Shown: in pieces, positions 38,610 through 45,869 of the stretch
Layout of the letters: every line of letters begins with the position of its first letter
Position numbering within the stretch: position 1 is the stretch's first letter
Assembly (NCBI RefSeq): GCF_003248515.1
Contig: NZ_QFOB01000004.1
Location: 62,001-126,000, forward strand
DNA from: Sphingomonas sp.
GTDB taxonomy: Bacteria; Pseudomonadota; Alphaproteobacteria; Sphingomonadales; Sphingomonadaceae
Length of the DNA: 64,000 nucleotides
Reading direction: 5' to 3'
Notes under the pieces: generated by a model
Databases searched by the model: none
Told to the model about the DNA's origin: nothing
What the model saw: only the letters and a program-made list of their open reading frames with translations
Program-made: the position numbers and the translations under genes

Positions 38610-39209
38610 ATGCACCCCAACCCCGCCTTCCGCTGGATCGACGATCCGGCGCTGCGCGCCTTCATCTCGAATGCCTCCTTCGCGATCATCGCGATCGTGG
38701 TGGAAGGCCGCGTTATGACGGCGCAGGCTCCGCTCGTCTTCGATGCAGAGGGCAATCCCGCCTTCCATCTCGCCCGCGCCAATCCGGTCGTGCCGCATCT
38801 GGATGGCGGCCCGGTGCTCGCCACGATCCTGGGCGAGCATGGCTATATCAGCCCTGACTGGTATGGCACCGCCGATCAGGTTCCCACCTGGAATTATCGG
38901 CTGGTGGAGATCGAAGGCGTCGCGCGGAGGCTGGACGAGGCGGGGCTGATCGATCAGCTCGATCGCCTCAGCGCCACGCAGGAAGCGCTTCTGGCGCCCA
39001 AGACAGCGTGGACGCGCGAGAAGATGGCCCCGGCCCGCTTCGGCGCGATGACGAGGGCCATCACCGGCTTCGCCATCGAGGCCGCCACCATTCGCGGCAC
39101 GGCGAAGCTGGGCCAGAACAAGAGCGCGGCGGAGGCGGCCGGGGCGATCGCCGGGCTACGCGCGCTGGGCCGGCACGCGCTGGCTGCGGAAATGGAGACC
39201 GCCCGATGA
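38610..39209 (+). CDS. PaiB-like FMN-binding protein
   Basis: 199 residues with a split-barrel flavin-binding fold of the PaiB type: the N-terminal AFISNASFAIIAIV, then YISPDWYG and VPTWNYRLVEIEG, the strongest family motif. The C-terminal helices follow (TRAITGFAIE, KLGQNKSA). PaiB-type proteins are called negative transcriptional regulators in Bacillus but are more simply FMN- or heme-binding proteins. The stop overlaps the HAD start (ATGA), so the genes rluA / this / HAD / ATP12 look like one run. Confidence 0.8.
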   Translation: MHPNPAFRWIDDPALRAFISNASFAIIAIVVEGRVMTAQAPLVFDAEGNPAFHLARANPVVPHLDGGPVLATILGEHGYISPDWYGTADQVPTWNYRLVEIEGVARRLDEAGLIDQLDRLSATQEALLAPKTAWTREKMAPARFGAMTRAITGFAIEAATIRGTAKLGQNKSAAEAAGAIAGLRALGRHALAAEMETAR

Positions 39210-39865
39210 ACCGCCTCGCCGTTTTCGATTGCGACGGGACGCTCGTGGATTCGCAGGCCGTGATCTGCACCGCGATCGAGCTCGCCTTTGCCGGCCATGG
39301 CATGGCGGCGCCGGGGCGGGATGCGTCGCGATCGATCATCGGCCTTTCGGTGACGCAGGCGATGGCCGTGCTCCATCCCGAGGGCTCGGCCGACGAGCAT
39401 GAGGCGCTCGGCACCGCCTACAAGACGAACTTCGCCGGATTGCGCCGGCAGGGTCTGGCCGATGAGCCGCTGTACGAAGGCATATACGAGGCGATCGAGG
39501 GGCTGGAGGCGCGCGGCTGGCTGCTGGGCGTGGCGACGGGCAAATCCGATCGCGGTCTGGGCCATGTGCTGGAAAAGCATGGCCTGCATCCGCGCTTCGT
39601 GACATTGCAGACGGCCGATCGCCATCCTTCCAAGCCACATCCCTCGATGCTGTGGCAGGCCATGGCCGATGCCGGCGCCGGGCCGGGGACGACCGCGATG
39701 ATCGGTGATACCAGCTACGACATGGAAATGGCCAAGGCCGCCGGCGTCGCCGCGATCGGCGTGGCGTGGGGCTATCATTCGGCCGATCTGCTGCGTGAGG
39801 CCGGCGCGGACGTGGTCGCCACGCACGCGTCACAGTTGATCGCCCTGCTCGAAGCGCTGCCGTGA
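39206..39865 (+). CDS. HAD-IA hydrolase, phosphoglycolate-phosphatase-like
   Basis: 219 residues from ATG 39206. Motif I FDCDGTLVDSQ at the N-terminus, a helical cap, motif II Thr in GVATGKSDRG, and motif III/IV Lys and Asp (KPHPS, MIGDTSYDMEMAKAAG). It dephosphorylates a small metabolite in the cytoplasm. It overlaps the genes on both sides by 4 bases, which implies coupled translation. Confidence 0.9.
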   Translation: MNRLAVFDCDGTLVDSQAVICTAIELAFAGHGMAAPGRDASRSIIGLSVTQAMAVLHPEGSADEHEALGTAYKTNFAGLRRQGLADEPLYEGIYEAIEGLEARGWLLGVATGKSDRGLGHVLEKHGLHPRFVTLQTADRHPSKPHPSMLWQAMADAGAGPGTTAMIGDTSYDMEMAKAAGVAAIGVAWGYHSADLLREAGADVVATHASQLIALLEALP

Positions 39866-40542
39866 AGCGCTTCTACAAGGACGTCTCGATCGTGGACGGC
39901 GCGCTCCTTCTGGATGGCCGGGGCGTGAAGACCCCCGCACGCGCCGTGCTGGCCCTTCCCTCCCCCGCGCTGGCGGCGGCGATCGCGGAGGAATGGCGCG
40001 GGCAGGGCGAGGTGATCGATCCGCGCGCCATGCCGTTCACCGGCATCGCCAATGCCGCGATTGATATCGTCACGCCCGATATCGCCGCCTTCGTGGCGCC
40101 GCTGGCCGCTTATGCCGAGACGGACCTGCTCTGCTATCGCGCCGATGGCCCATCCGAACTGGTGGAGGAGGAGGCCCTGTCGTGGGATCCGCTGCTCGAT
40201 TGGGCGCGCCGCCGTTATGACGTGCATTTCGCGCTGGCGAGCGGCATCCTTCACGTCGCTCAGCCCGCCGCGACCGTGACCCGTCTGGTGGAGGCGCTTT
40301 CGGCGCAATCGCCCTTCGCGCTCGCCGCTTTGTCGAAGCTCATCACGATCGGCGGTTCGCTCGTCGCGGCGCTGGCGCTGGCGGAACGCGCGATCGATAC
40401 CGAAGCGGCCTTCGCCGCGACGCATCTCGACGAACTCTGGCAGGCGCGCATGTGGGGCGAGGATGCCCTGGCCGCCCAGACGCGCGAGGCGCGGCGCATC
40501 GATTTCGTCGCCGCCGCGCGCTTCCTCTACCTGCTGGGCTGA
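39862..40542 (+). CDS. ATP12 family F1-ATPase assembly chaperone
   Basis: 226 residues. It shows the ATP12 family start (KRFYKDVSIVDGALLLDGRGVKTP) and the conserved EEWRGQGEVIDPRAMPFTGIAN and TDLLCYRA segments. In mitochondria the homologue binds the alpha subunit of F1 before assembly; in alphaproteobacteria the same role is inferred. The F0 genes lie at 61.8-64 kb of the same window, but in a separate unit. It is the last gene of the rluA / PaiB / HAD run. Confidence 0.9.
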   Translation: MKRFYKDVSIVDGALLLDGRGVKTPARAVLALPSPALAAAIAEEWRGQGEVIDPRAMPFTGIANAAIDIVTPDIAAFVAPLAAYAETDLLCYRADGPSELVEEEALSWDPLLDWARRRYDVHFALASGILHVAQPAATVTRLVEALSAQSPFALAALSKLITIGGSLVAALALAERAIDTEAAFAATHLDELWQARMWGEDALAAQTREARRIDFVAAARFLYLLG

Positions 40543-40833
40543 CGCGCGCTCTCTGCGCCTCAATCCTTAAAAACCGGCCTATTTTCGGCGCGCATAGCAC
40601 CGATATATTTTCGTTTCGGCCGCGTATTCGACTGAAGTCGAAGCATATCCATCCGATACTATAGTTAACACAAATTCGTTAACCACCAATCTATTTGGGC
40701 CGCATGTTAACAAGGTAGTAATACTACCTTGGGATCTGGACTTTCATTCAATGTATTCCGGTTTTCCGCAAAAACCGGGATTTGCATTCGGTAGATCCTG
40801 ACGAGCAACCAAGTCTACGTATGAGGGGTTCGT
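40543..40833 (+). promoter_or_regulatory. AT-rich regulatory region before the PEPxxWA-CTERM gene
   Basis: This 291-base gap is clearly richer in A and T than the genes around it. GTTAAC occurs three times, at 40664-40669, 40678-40683 and 40706-40711, spaced 14 and 28 bases, a regular 14-base ladder. The last copy runs straight into a perfect 19-base palindrome at 40712-40730. A hairpin (40758-40765 with 40771-40778) follows in the likely leader, and GAGGGG precedes the ATG. Binding factor unknown. Confidence 0.55.
40712..40730. promoter_or_regulatory. Perfect palindrome AAGGTAGTAATACTACCTT, candidate operator
   Basis: Two 9-base arms around a central A, 104 bases before the start of the PEPxxWA-CTERM gene. 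The size and dyad symmetry fit a dimeric LuxR-type or similar regulator. It could also be an RNA hairpin, but the small loop makes a DNA-binding site more likely. Confidence 0.55.
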
Positions 40834-41703
40834 ATGCGTAATATCTTTGGTTCGATCGCACGCGGCGGCACGCGCGCCGCCATCACCGCCGCCTTCGCCC
40901 TGGCCACCACCGGTTCCGCCTGGGCGGTTTCCTCCATCTCCAGCAACGCGACCGATCTCAAGGTCGCGCTCAACATCGCCGGGCTCTCGGCCGGCGTGAC
41001 GACGGGGACGGCCAGCGGCACGGCCGCCCCGGCTTATAATGTGAGCAATCAGTTCGCGGCGGCCAATCAATCCCTGTCGCTGGGCAATGTGATCGGCGGA
41101 TCGCTCAGCCAGGACATCTCCACCGGCATCATGACGGCCGCGGCCCAGTCGGCCTTCCCGGTGAGCCCCACCGGCAGCGCGAGCGCCACGATCAACAATC
41201 TCGGCCTCGGCCTCGCGGTCGATCTCGGCTTCCTGGGATCGCTCAACGCCTTGTCGCTGGGATCCTCGGCTATCACCTCGACGACGAACTTCGACGGTGC
41301 GAACTTCACCGGCGTCAGCAGCATCGCCAATCTCACGCTCAGCAGCCTGCTGGTCTCGGTCCCGATCAACGCCGCCGTCGTCGCTTCTTCGGCGGCCAAC
41401 CGCACGCTGATCGATGTGCTGGGGCTCAAGGTGATCCTCAACGAACAGGTCACCGGCGATCAGACGATCGGCAATCTCAACACCCGATCGCTGACGACCA
41501 ACGCCCTGCACATCATCTACGATAATTTCGCGGTGAGCGGCGGCCTGCTCTCGGGCGACATCATCGTCGGCCAGAGCCAGGTCTCCGTCTCGTCGGCGGT
41601 GCCCGAAACCGCGACCTGGGCGATGATGATCGTCGGCTTCGGCGCGATCGGCGGCGCGCTTCGCCGGCAGAAGCGGCAGCCGGCGCGCATCGTCGCCTTC
41701 TGA
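40834..41703 (+). CDS. PEPxxWA-CTERM sorting-domain surface protein
   Basis: 289 residues: signal peptide (TRAAITAAFALATTGSAWA), a long low-complexity beta-rich body with many Ala, Ser, Thr and Asn, and a C-terminal sorting region. The latter consists of a VPETATWAMMIVGFG motif, a hydrophobic helix and a basic tail RRQKRQ. This is the PEPxxWA-CTERM variant recognised by exosortase in sphingomonads; it is cleaved and the protein is sent to the surface. The motif here is PETATWA, so Pro-Glu-x-x-x-Trp-Ala is kept but the second Pro is Thr. The cargo role is unknown. Confidence 0.86.
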   Translation: MRNIFGSIARGGTRAAITAAFALATTGSAWAVSSISSNATDLKVALNIAGLSAGVTTGTASGTAAPAYNVSNQFAAANQSLSLGNVIGGSLSQDISTGIMTAAAQSAFPVSPTGSASATINNLGLGLAVDLGFLGSLNALSLGSSAITSTTNFDGANFTGVSSIANLTLSSLLVSVPINAAVVASSAANRTLIDVLGLKVILNEQVTGDQTIGNLNTRSLTTNALHIIYDNFAVSGGLLSGDIIVGQSQVSVSSAVPETATWAMMIVGFGAIGGALRRQKRQPARIVAF

Positions 41704-41719
41704 GACGCCCCGAAAGGTG

Positions 41720-41753
41720 AAAGGCCCCGGATCCCTCCCTGTCCGGGGTCTTT
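41720..41753. terminator. Terminator shared by PEPxxWA-CTERM gene and converging membrane protein gene
   Basis: The stem AAAGGCCCCGGA pairs with TCCGGGGTCTTT with one G-T pair and a loop of about 10 bases. The outer A/T pairs give a T-rich tail in both directions, so it may work on both strands. Confidence 0.7.
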
Positions 41754-41755
41754 CG

Positions 41756-42307
41756 CTATGCCGTGCGCACGGGCACGAACCAGCGCGCGATGACGAGGCC
41801 CGCGGCGCACAGCATCGCGAGATCGGCGACAAGGCCGTAGAGCGCATAGCGCCAGTCGCCATGCATCCAGATCGGATCGCTCGTGGTGATCATCAGCACC
41901 GCCGCCGCCGAAAAGCCCACCACCAGCCGCGCACGCGATGCGAAATCGGTGACGCGCCCGGCCACCACGAACAGACTGATCCCGATCAGCAGCGAAACGA
42001 TCACCTCCTGCACGAACCCCGCGATCATCGCGCCGGGATCGGCGGAGGAAAAACCGGTCGTGTTGAAATTGACAAGTGCCGTCGGGCCGCGCCCGGAAAG
42101 GACGGCACCGTTCGGCGTTTCCGGATTGGGGATCAGATAATAGCCGGTCGCGGGAAGATTCTGCGCCAGCGACAGCTGCACCGCAGCACCCTGAGCCTCC
42201 GTCGCGCTGGAAATGCCGATCCGGTTGAGCGGCGTGGCCCAGAAGAGAAAGCCCACGATGAACATCGCCAAGCCGCCGGCTATGGCACCGATGAGAACCC
42301 GGATCAT
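41756..42307 (-). CDS. Membrane protein of unknown function
   Basis: 183 residues with four predicted transmembrane segments: 3-25 (VLIGAIAGGLAMFIVGFLFW), 92-117, 125-145 and 155-175. The loop between the first two helices (about 65 residues, with NPETPNGAVLSGRGP) is probably periplasmic. I recognise no family. A short inverted repeat (TTCGCCTC 42312-42319 with GAGGCGAA 42330-42337) lies between gmk and this gene. Confidence 0.72.
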   Translation of the reverse strand: MIRVLIGAIAGGLAMFIVGFLFWATPLNRIGISSATEAQGAAVQLSLAQNLPATGYYLIPNPETPNGAVLSGRGPTALVNFNTTGFSSADPGAMIAGFVQEVIVSLLIGISLFVVAGRVTDFASRARLVVGFSAAAVLMITTSDPIWMHGDWRYALYGLVADLAMLCAAGLVIARWFVPVRTA

Positions 42308-42345
42308 GATCTTCGCCTCCCTGGCTTGTGAGGCGAAAGGCTAGC

Positions 42346-42987
42346 TCAGCCCGCCGCGCTCATCAATTTGCGCGCGAAACCGATCAGGCCGGTCTGTCGC
42401 GAACGACGCAAACGCTCCGCATGCAGGATCGTTCGCACTTCCTGGAAGCATTGCTCCACATCATCGTTGATGAGGACATAATCATAGCCATCCCAGTGGC
42501 TGATCTCGGAGGCCGCCCGCTGCATCCGCGCGGCGATCACCTCCGCATCGTCCGTGCCCCGCCGGGCGAGACGCTGGCCCAGCTCCTCCACGGAAGGCGG
42601 CAGGATGAAGACGCGCACCACATCGCCGCCCGCCTTCTGGAAAAGCTGCTGCGCGCCCTGCCAGTCTATGTCGAACAGCACATCCCGTCCGGCGGCGAGC
42701 ATCTCCAGCACGGGCTTTTCCGGTGTGCCGTAACGATTGTCGAAGACATGCGCCCATTCGATCAGTTCGCCCTCGGCCACCATCTCCTTGAAGCGGGGCA
42801 CGTCGACGAAATGATAGTCCTTGCCGTCCACCTCGCCCGGGCGCGGCGGCCGGGTGGTGACGGACACGGACATGGCGATATCCGGATCGCTGGCGAGCAG
42901 CATCCGCGCGATCGTGGATTTGCCCGCGCCCGACGGCGAGGAAAGGACGAAGAGGACGCCGCGATGATCGAGGCCGTGACGAGGCAT
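42346..42987 (-). CDS. gmk: Guanylate kinase
   Basis: 213 residues. P-loop SSPSGAGKSTIARML, the GMP-binding SVTTRPPRPGEVDGKDYHFV and lid region with IFILPP-like VRVFILPPS. It phosphorylates GMP to GDP. The start ATG at 42987 is preceded by AAGAG. It is divergent from the UPF0314 gene; only 45 bases separate their starts. Confidence 0.95.
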   Translation of the reverse strand: MPRHGLDHRGVLFVLSSPSGAGKSTIARMLLASDPDIAMSVSVTTRPPRPGEVDGKDYHFVDVPRFKEMVAEGELIEWAHVFDNRYGTPEKPVLEMLAAGRDVLFDIDWQGAQQLFQKAGGDVVRVFILPPSVEELGQRLARRGTDDAEVIAARMQRAASEISHWDGYDYVLINDDVEQCFQEVRTILHAERLRRSRQTGLIGFARKLMSAAG

Positions 42988-43032
42988 GCGCGCTCTTGTC
43001 GCCCCGCGCCGCCCACGTCAACATGGCATGCG

Positions 43033-43593
43033 ATGCCAGACCGCCGAAAGCCCGCCATTCGCGGCCGCAACATGCGGATCTCCCCCTTCCTGGTCCCGGC
43101 CCTGCTGATCCTCGCCGCCACGGCCGCTATCCTGCTTGCCATGGGCAGGCCGCCCATCTGCACCTGCGGCCATGTCGCGCTGTGGCATGGCGCGATCGAT
43201 GCGGGGAACAGCCAGCATATCGCCGACTGGTACTCACCGAGCCACCTGATCCACGGGCTGATCTTCTATGGCGTGGCCTGGGCGCTGCTGCGGCGCTGGC
43301 CGGTCGGCCTGCGCTATCTGCCCGCGCTGGCGATCGAGGCGGCGTGGGAAATCGTCGAGAACAGCCCGATGGTGATCGATCGCTATCGCACCGCGACGAT
43401 CGCGCTGGGCTATGAAGGCGATAGCGTGCTCAATTCGCTGTGCGACATCGGCTTCATGTCGCTCGGCTTCTGGCTGGCGCGGCGACTGCCCGTGGCGGCA
43501 TCGATCGCCCTCGCCCTCGGCTTCGAATTGCTCACGCTGCTGGTGATCCGCGACAATCTGACGCTCAACGTGCTGATGCCGATGCGGGTCTAG
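43033..43593 (+). CDS. UPF0314 (DUF2585) membrane protein with C-terminus replaced by an inserted element
   Basis: 186 residues from ATG 43033 (ATG 43072 is possible). It shows the UPF0314 pattern: MGRPPICTCGHVALWHGAI, QHIADWYSPSHLIHG, IEAAWEIVENSPMVIDRYR and IRDNLTLNVLM. Family members normally end with LMLLWPxEAIxxWQ. Here the gene ends after LNVLM with only PMRV and a stop. The missing 16 codons (beginning LLWPVEAIRTWQ) are found in frame behind the 16-base repeat at 49531. The element therefore entered the 3' end of this gene and gave it a shorter tail. Function of the family is unknown. Confidence 0.9.
   Translation: MPDRRKPAIRGRNMRISPFLVPALLILAATAAILLAMGRPPICTCGHVALWHGAIDAGNSQHIADWYSPSHLIHGLIFYGVAWALLRRWPVGLRYLPALAIEAAWEIVENSPMVIDRYRTATIALGYEGDSVLNSLCDIGFMSLGFWLARRLPVAASIALALGFELLTLLVIRDNLTLNVLMPMRV
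43564..43579 (+). repeat. attL core, left copy of 16-base repeat
   Basis: CTCAACGTGCTGATGC, within the codons for Leu-Asn-Val-Leu-Met of UPF0314. Identical to 49531-49546; the flanking bases differ on both sides, so the identity is exactly 16 bases. Confidence 0.85.
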
Positions 43594-43710
43594 GATCGCG
43601 TTCGGCACCGAAGGTATTGAACGTAAACTAGGAAACGCTCCCGCCCGGCCGGGAAGCTGCTTTCACGGCCTTGCGATTCGGGGCCCTGCTGAGCGCCCAT
43701 TTGGTAGGTT

Positions 43711-43845
43711 GGCGGTGGGTCAGCATTGTTCATGTTAGTGTCGGCACTGATGGGGCTCGACCGGATGAAAGAAGCTTACGCTTATGCGATAGAAAACGAC
43801 TACCGTTTCTACTCTTACGGCGATGCCAGCCTGCTTCTGCCGTGA
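43711..43845 (+). pseudogene. queA: queA 3'-end remnant, copy 1
   Basis: Translation from 43711 gives GGGSALFMLVSALMGL, then DRMKEAYAYAIEND and YRFYSYGDASLLLP before the stop. This is the C-terminus of S-adenosylmethionine:tRNA ribosyltransferase-isomerase (QueA), which makes the queuosine precursor in tRNA. Only about 45 residues remain; an in-frame stop lies at 43705, and no upstream part of the gene is present. The fragment itself is intact and well conserved. It lies inside the inserted element, not next to a functional queA. Confidence 0.8.
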
Positions 43846-44029
43846 AAGTGCCGTTGTTAGGTAAAGGGAGGAAAGCCTTGCGAAAGGAGTTTTCGCGAGG
43901 TTGTCCGCTGCCCATCAAACGGAGAGCGCTTAGCCTTGGTCGCCAATCCACATCGAGCCAACGATCGTTCGTTAGCGATGTCAACAGCTTGGCTATAGGG
44001 GAGCCATAAACACAGTTGAGCGCGAACTC

Positions 44030-44149
44030 CGTTGTTCATGCTTATCTTGGCGTGGTGGGGTTAGACCGGATGAAGGTAGCTTACACTTATGCCATCGAGC
44101 AGGCTACCGCTCCTGCTCTTACCGCGATGCGTCGCTGCTTGTGCCTTGA
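44030..44149 (+). pseudogene. queA: queA 3'-end remnant, copy 2, frameshifted
   Basis: A diverged second copy of the same C-terminal region. The stretches LFMLI, VGLDRMKVAYTYAIE and GYRSCSYRDASLLVP can be read only with frame changes near 44060 and 44102. It ends at the same relative stop as copy 1. The two copies differ at roughly a third of positions, so they are not a recent duplication; they may come from two separate events. Confidence 0.75.
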
Positions 44150-44335
44150 AGAGCTCCCGGTGGGGCGCCGATGGGAGCCTTTGAACGGTGGTTTGCCGTG
44201 GACGGCGGTTTGTTTCGTCGAGTAGCTTGCCACTGAGTCGGAGCTTGGGGGCAGGATCAGAGTGGACGGGCAAGTCGTAGAACGAATTTGTTTACAGCAG
44301 GGGGGCAGAAACAGCACTGCTGCAGGAACCAGCCG
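44150..44335. other. Stretch without a recognisable gene in the element
   Basis: No credible open frame or structure is seen between the second queA remnant and the nuclease fragment, except a ribosome-site-like CAGGAACC just before the GTG at 44336. Confidence 0.5.
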
Positions 44336-44790
44336 GTGACCCTCACTCTTCAGGTTCCCGACGAAGGGGACACGCTTCATTCTGCTTTGGTTGCTGCCGC
44401 TTCGAGCGCAGTGGGCGGCTTTGCGGCTTTTGCGTTCGCAACGTCTACCGGGATCGACACCGCTTTGGCCGAGCCGGCGGTACGCAAACTGCTCGGTACA
44501 GGCAATTTCCAACTGGTAGTCGGTCTCGATGCGATCACCGACACAGCAGCCGTGGCTGCGTTGAAGACAGCGAAGGCAGCCCTCCCGAACGCTTCCGTAT
44601 CCCTATTCTACAACCCCAAAGGTGGCGTTCTTTTTCATCCCAAAACAATGTTCTTCAAAAGCACGAACGGCGGACAGTGCCTGACAGGTTCAGGCAATCT
44701 AACTCTGGGGGGCTTGCGCAATAACTGGGAAGCCTTCTTGACGTCAGACCTGTCTGTAAACCTCTTTGTACAGCACCTCGGTCGCCGATC
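44336..44790 (+). pseudogene. Truncated PLD/HKD-family nuclease gene
   Basis: From GTG 44336 (CAGGAACC 8 bases before) about 150 residues read as a phospholipase-D-like nuclease: AFAFATSTGIDTAL, a strand-helix region, then the HKD motif HPKTMFFK and TGSGNLTLGGLRNNWE. After about NLFVQHLG (near 44785) the reading frame turns into low-complexity Arg/Pro-rich sequence while another gene with its own ribosome site starts at 44809 in a different frame. The right part of the nuclease has been lost. Related nucleases occur in restriction and phage-defence systems. The junction position is approximate. Confidence 0.6.
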
Positions 44791-44808
44791 CATCGGAGGC
44801 CGGGTGGC

Positions 44809-45078
44809 ATGCGCGCATGTCCAGCCGGCAACGGTACCGCCGACACGACGGAGGCCGACCTCATCGAAGCAATTGGCTGGGCGCCCCTCATTGATCCCGA
44901 TGGACGCCGGCACGACGATCCCTGCTTCGTTCAATCGTTCGACTACATCTACCGCGCAAGCCGGAGCTACCACATCGCGGTCCAGCTCGTCGGCAACGCG
45001 GGCCATGCCTTCGAACTTATTATTGCCGATGACGCCGATCCTGTCCTGGTCGCCATCTGCCGGGAGCAGGCCGGATGA
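44809..45078 (+). CDS. Small protein of unknown function in the element
   Basis: 89 residues with an ATG at 44809 and GGAGG 10 bases upstream. The sequence is acidic and Asp-rich (EADLIEAIGWAPLID, IIADDADPVLVAICRE). I recognise no family. Its stop overlaps the next start (ATGA), so the two form a coupled pair. The good ribosome site and clean frame suggest a real gene, and its beginning marks the point where the nuclease gene was cut. Confidence 0.6.
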   Translation: MRACPAGNGTADTTEADLIEAIGWAPLIDPDGRRHDDPCFVQSFDYIYRASRSYHIAVQLVGNAGHAFELIIADDADPVLVAICREQAG

Positions 45079-45314
45079 AGTGGCTTGGCATTTTCCTCGC
45101 CGCAGGAGCGATCATCGCGGCCGGGCAGGCCGTGGCGGTCGTGCTGGGCATCGCAATCCTGATCGGCTTGGTGGTCGCCCTGTTCGAGTGCCCGCGCGAG
45201 CTGTTCGGCTTGATCGGGATCGGACTTGTCGGCCTGCTGATGCAGGCACAGCCGCTCGCCTTCATTTTCCTCATCGCGCTCTTGGTCGTCGCTGGCATGC
45301 TCCGCAAGGGGTGA
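45075..45314 (+). CDS. Small membrane protein in the element
   Basis: 79 residues, almost wholly hydrophobic: two or three transmembrane helices (IFLAAGAIIAAGQAVAVVLG, near 5-35; LFGLIGIGLVGLLM, near 44-60; AFIFLIALLVVAGML). It overlaps the preceding gene by 4 bases. No family recognised. Such short hydrophobic genes in small elements are sometimes toxins or holins, but nothing here proves it. Confidence 0.58.
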   Translation: MKWLGIFLAAGAIIAAGQAVAVVLGIAILIGLVVALFECPRELFGLIGIGLVGLLMQAQPLAFIFLIALLVVAGMLRKG

Positions 45315-45680
45315 ACCTACGTGATCAACAGTTCGGCGCTGGCAAATGCCACTTCGGCGCGAAGATCGTTTCTGCCCGGCGAATCAGTTGACGAGTTATC
45401 CACAGCTTCATAGGAGCCCGGTCCCGCTTCGGCGGGGACGGTGCCGACAAGGCGCCAAGTGCCGGGACAAGTTGCCGAACCTTCAGATGAAGGCGGATCG
45501 AGCGGACGGGCAGTGGCCGGAAAGTAACGGCCAAGTTCTTTCTCATCGTTGGTGTGAGTTGAGTACCACGGGAGCTTCTTGCTCTCGTGAAGATGTCCCC
45601 GTGTGCGCTGGCGGCCGCACGGACAGCGGGACATTCGGCCGAAGCGCGAACGGGAAGAGACATGCCCCGACGGACAGCCA
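45315..45680. other. Undefined stretch of the element before the primase/helicase-like gene
   Basis: No convincing gene on either strand. One frame on the plus strand runs from about 45330 to 45528 interrupted by a single TAG at 45413, so it may be a decayed gene. A perfect DnaA box is at 45396-45404. The region could be a replication origin or a degraded regulator gene. Confidence 0.45.
45396..45404 (+). promoter_or_regulatory. DnaA box TTATCCACA
   Basis: An exact match to the consensus DnaA-binding 9-mer, about 450 bases before the primase/helicase-like gene. Only one copy is seen, so a role as an element origin is possible but unproven; a 9-mer match can also occur by chance. Confidence 0.35.
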
Positions 45681-45869
45681 ATGCCAGAAAACGCCCAGAC
45701 GATCCTGTTCGAGCCGGGACCGTATGAACCATATATTCCATTCCGTGCTGGCCCTTCCCCGGAGGACCCTATTCGTTTTGGCAGGCACCGAATGGCGCGC
45801 TCGACTGGCGGCCGGACAGCATCCGGCTATCCAATCGAAAGCTATGTAAATGATAGACATTTTCTCTGA
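45681..45869 (+). CDS. Possible small gene before the primase/helicase-like gene
   Basis: 62 residues (starts MPENAQTILFEPGPYEPY) ending 20 bases inside the next gene. The composition is Pro/Gly/Arg-rich with aromatic residues, no family known. Ribosome site weak (GGAC). It could be real, because small genes often overlap in such elements, or a chance frame. Confidence 0.3.
   Translation: MPENAQTILFEPGPYEPYIPFRAGPSPEDPIRFGRHRMARSTGGRTASGYPIESYVNDRHFL

Noticed and set aside
40664..40683. CtrA-binding site (TTAA-N7-TTAA) before the PEPxxWA-CTERM gene
   Set aside because: The two TTAA motifs are 10 bases apart rather than 7, so the CtrA consensus is not met.
44288..45391. A single 367-codon gene covering the nuclease and following region
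   Set aside because: After about residue 165 the frame becomes Arg/Pro-rich, and two better genes with a ribosome site and an ATGA overlap occupy the other frame. Only the first part is a real (truncated) coding region.
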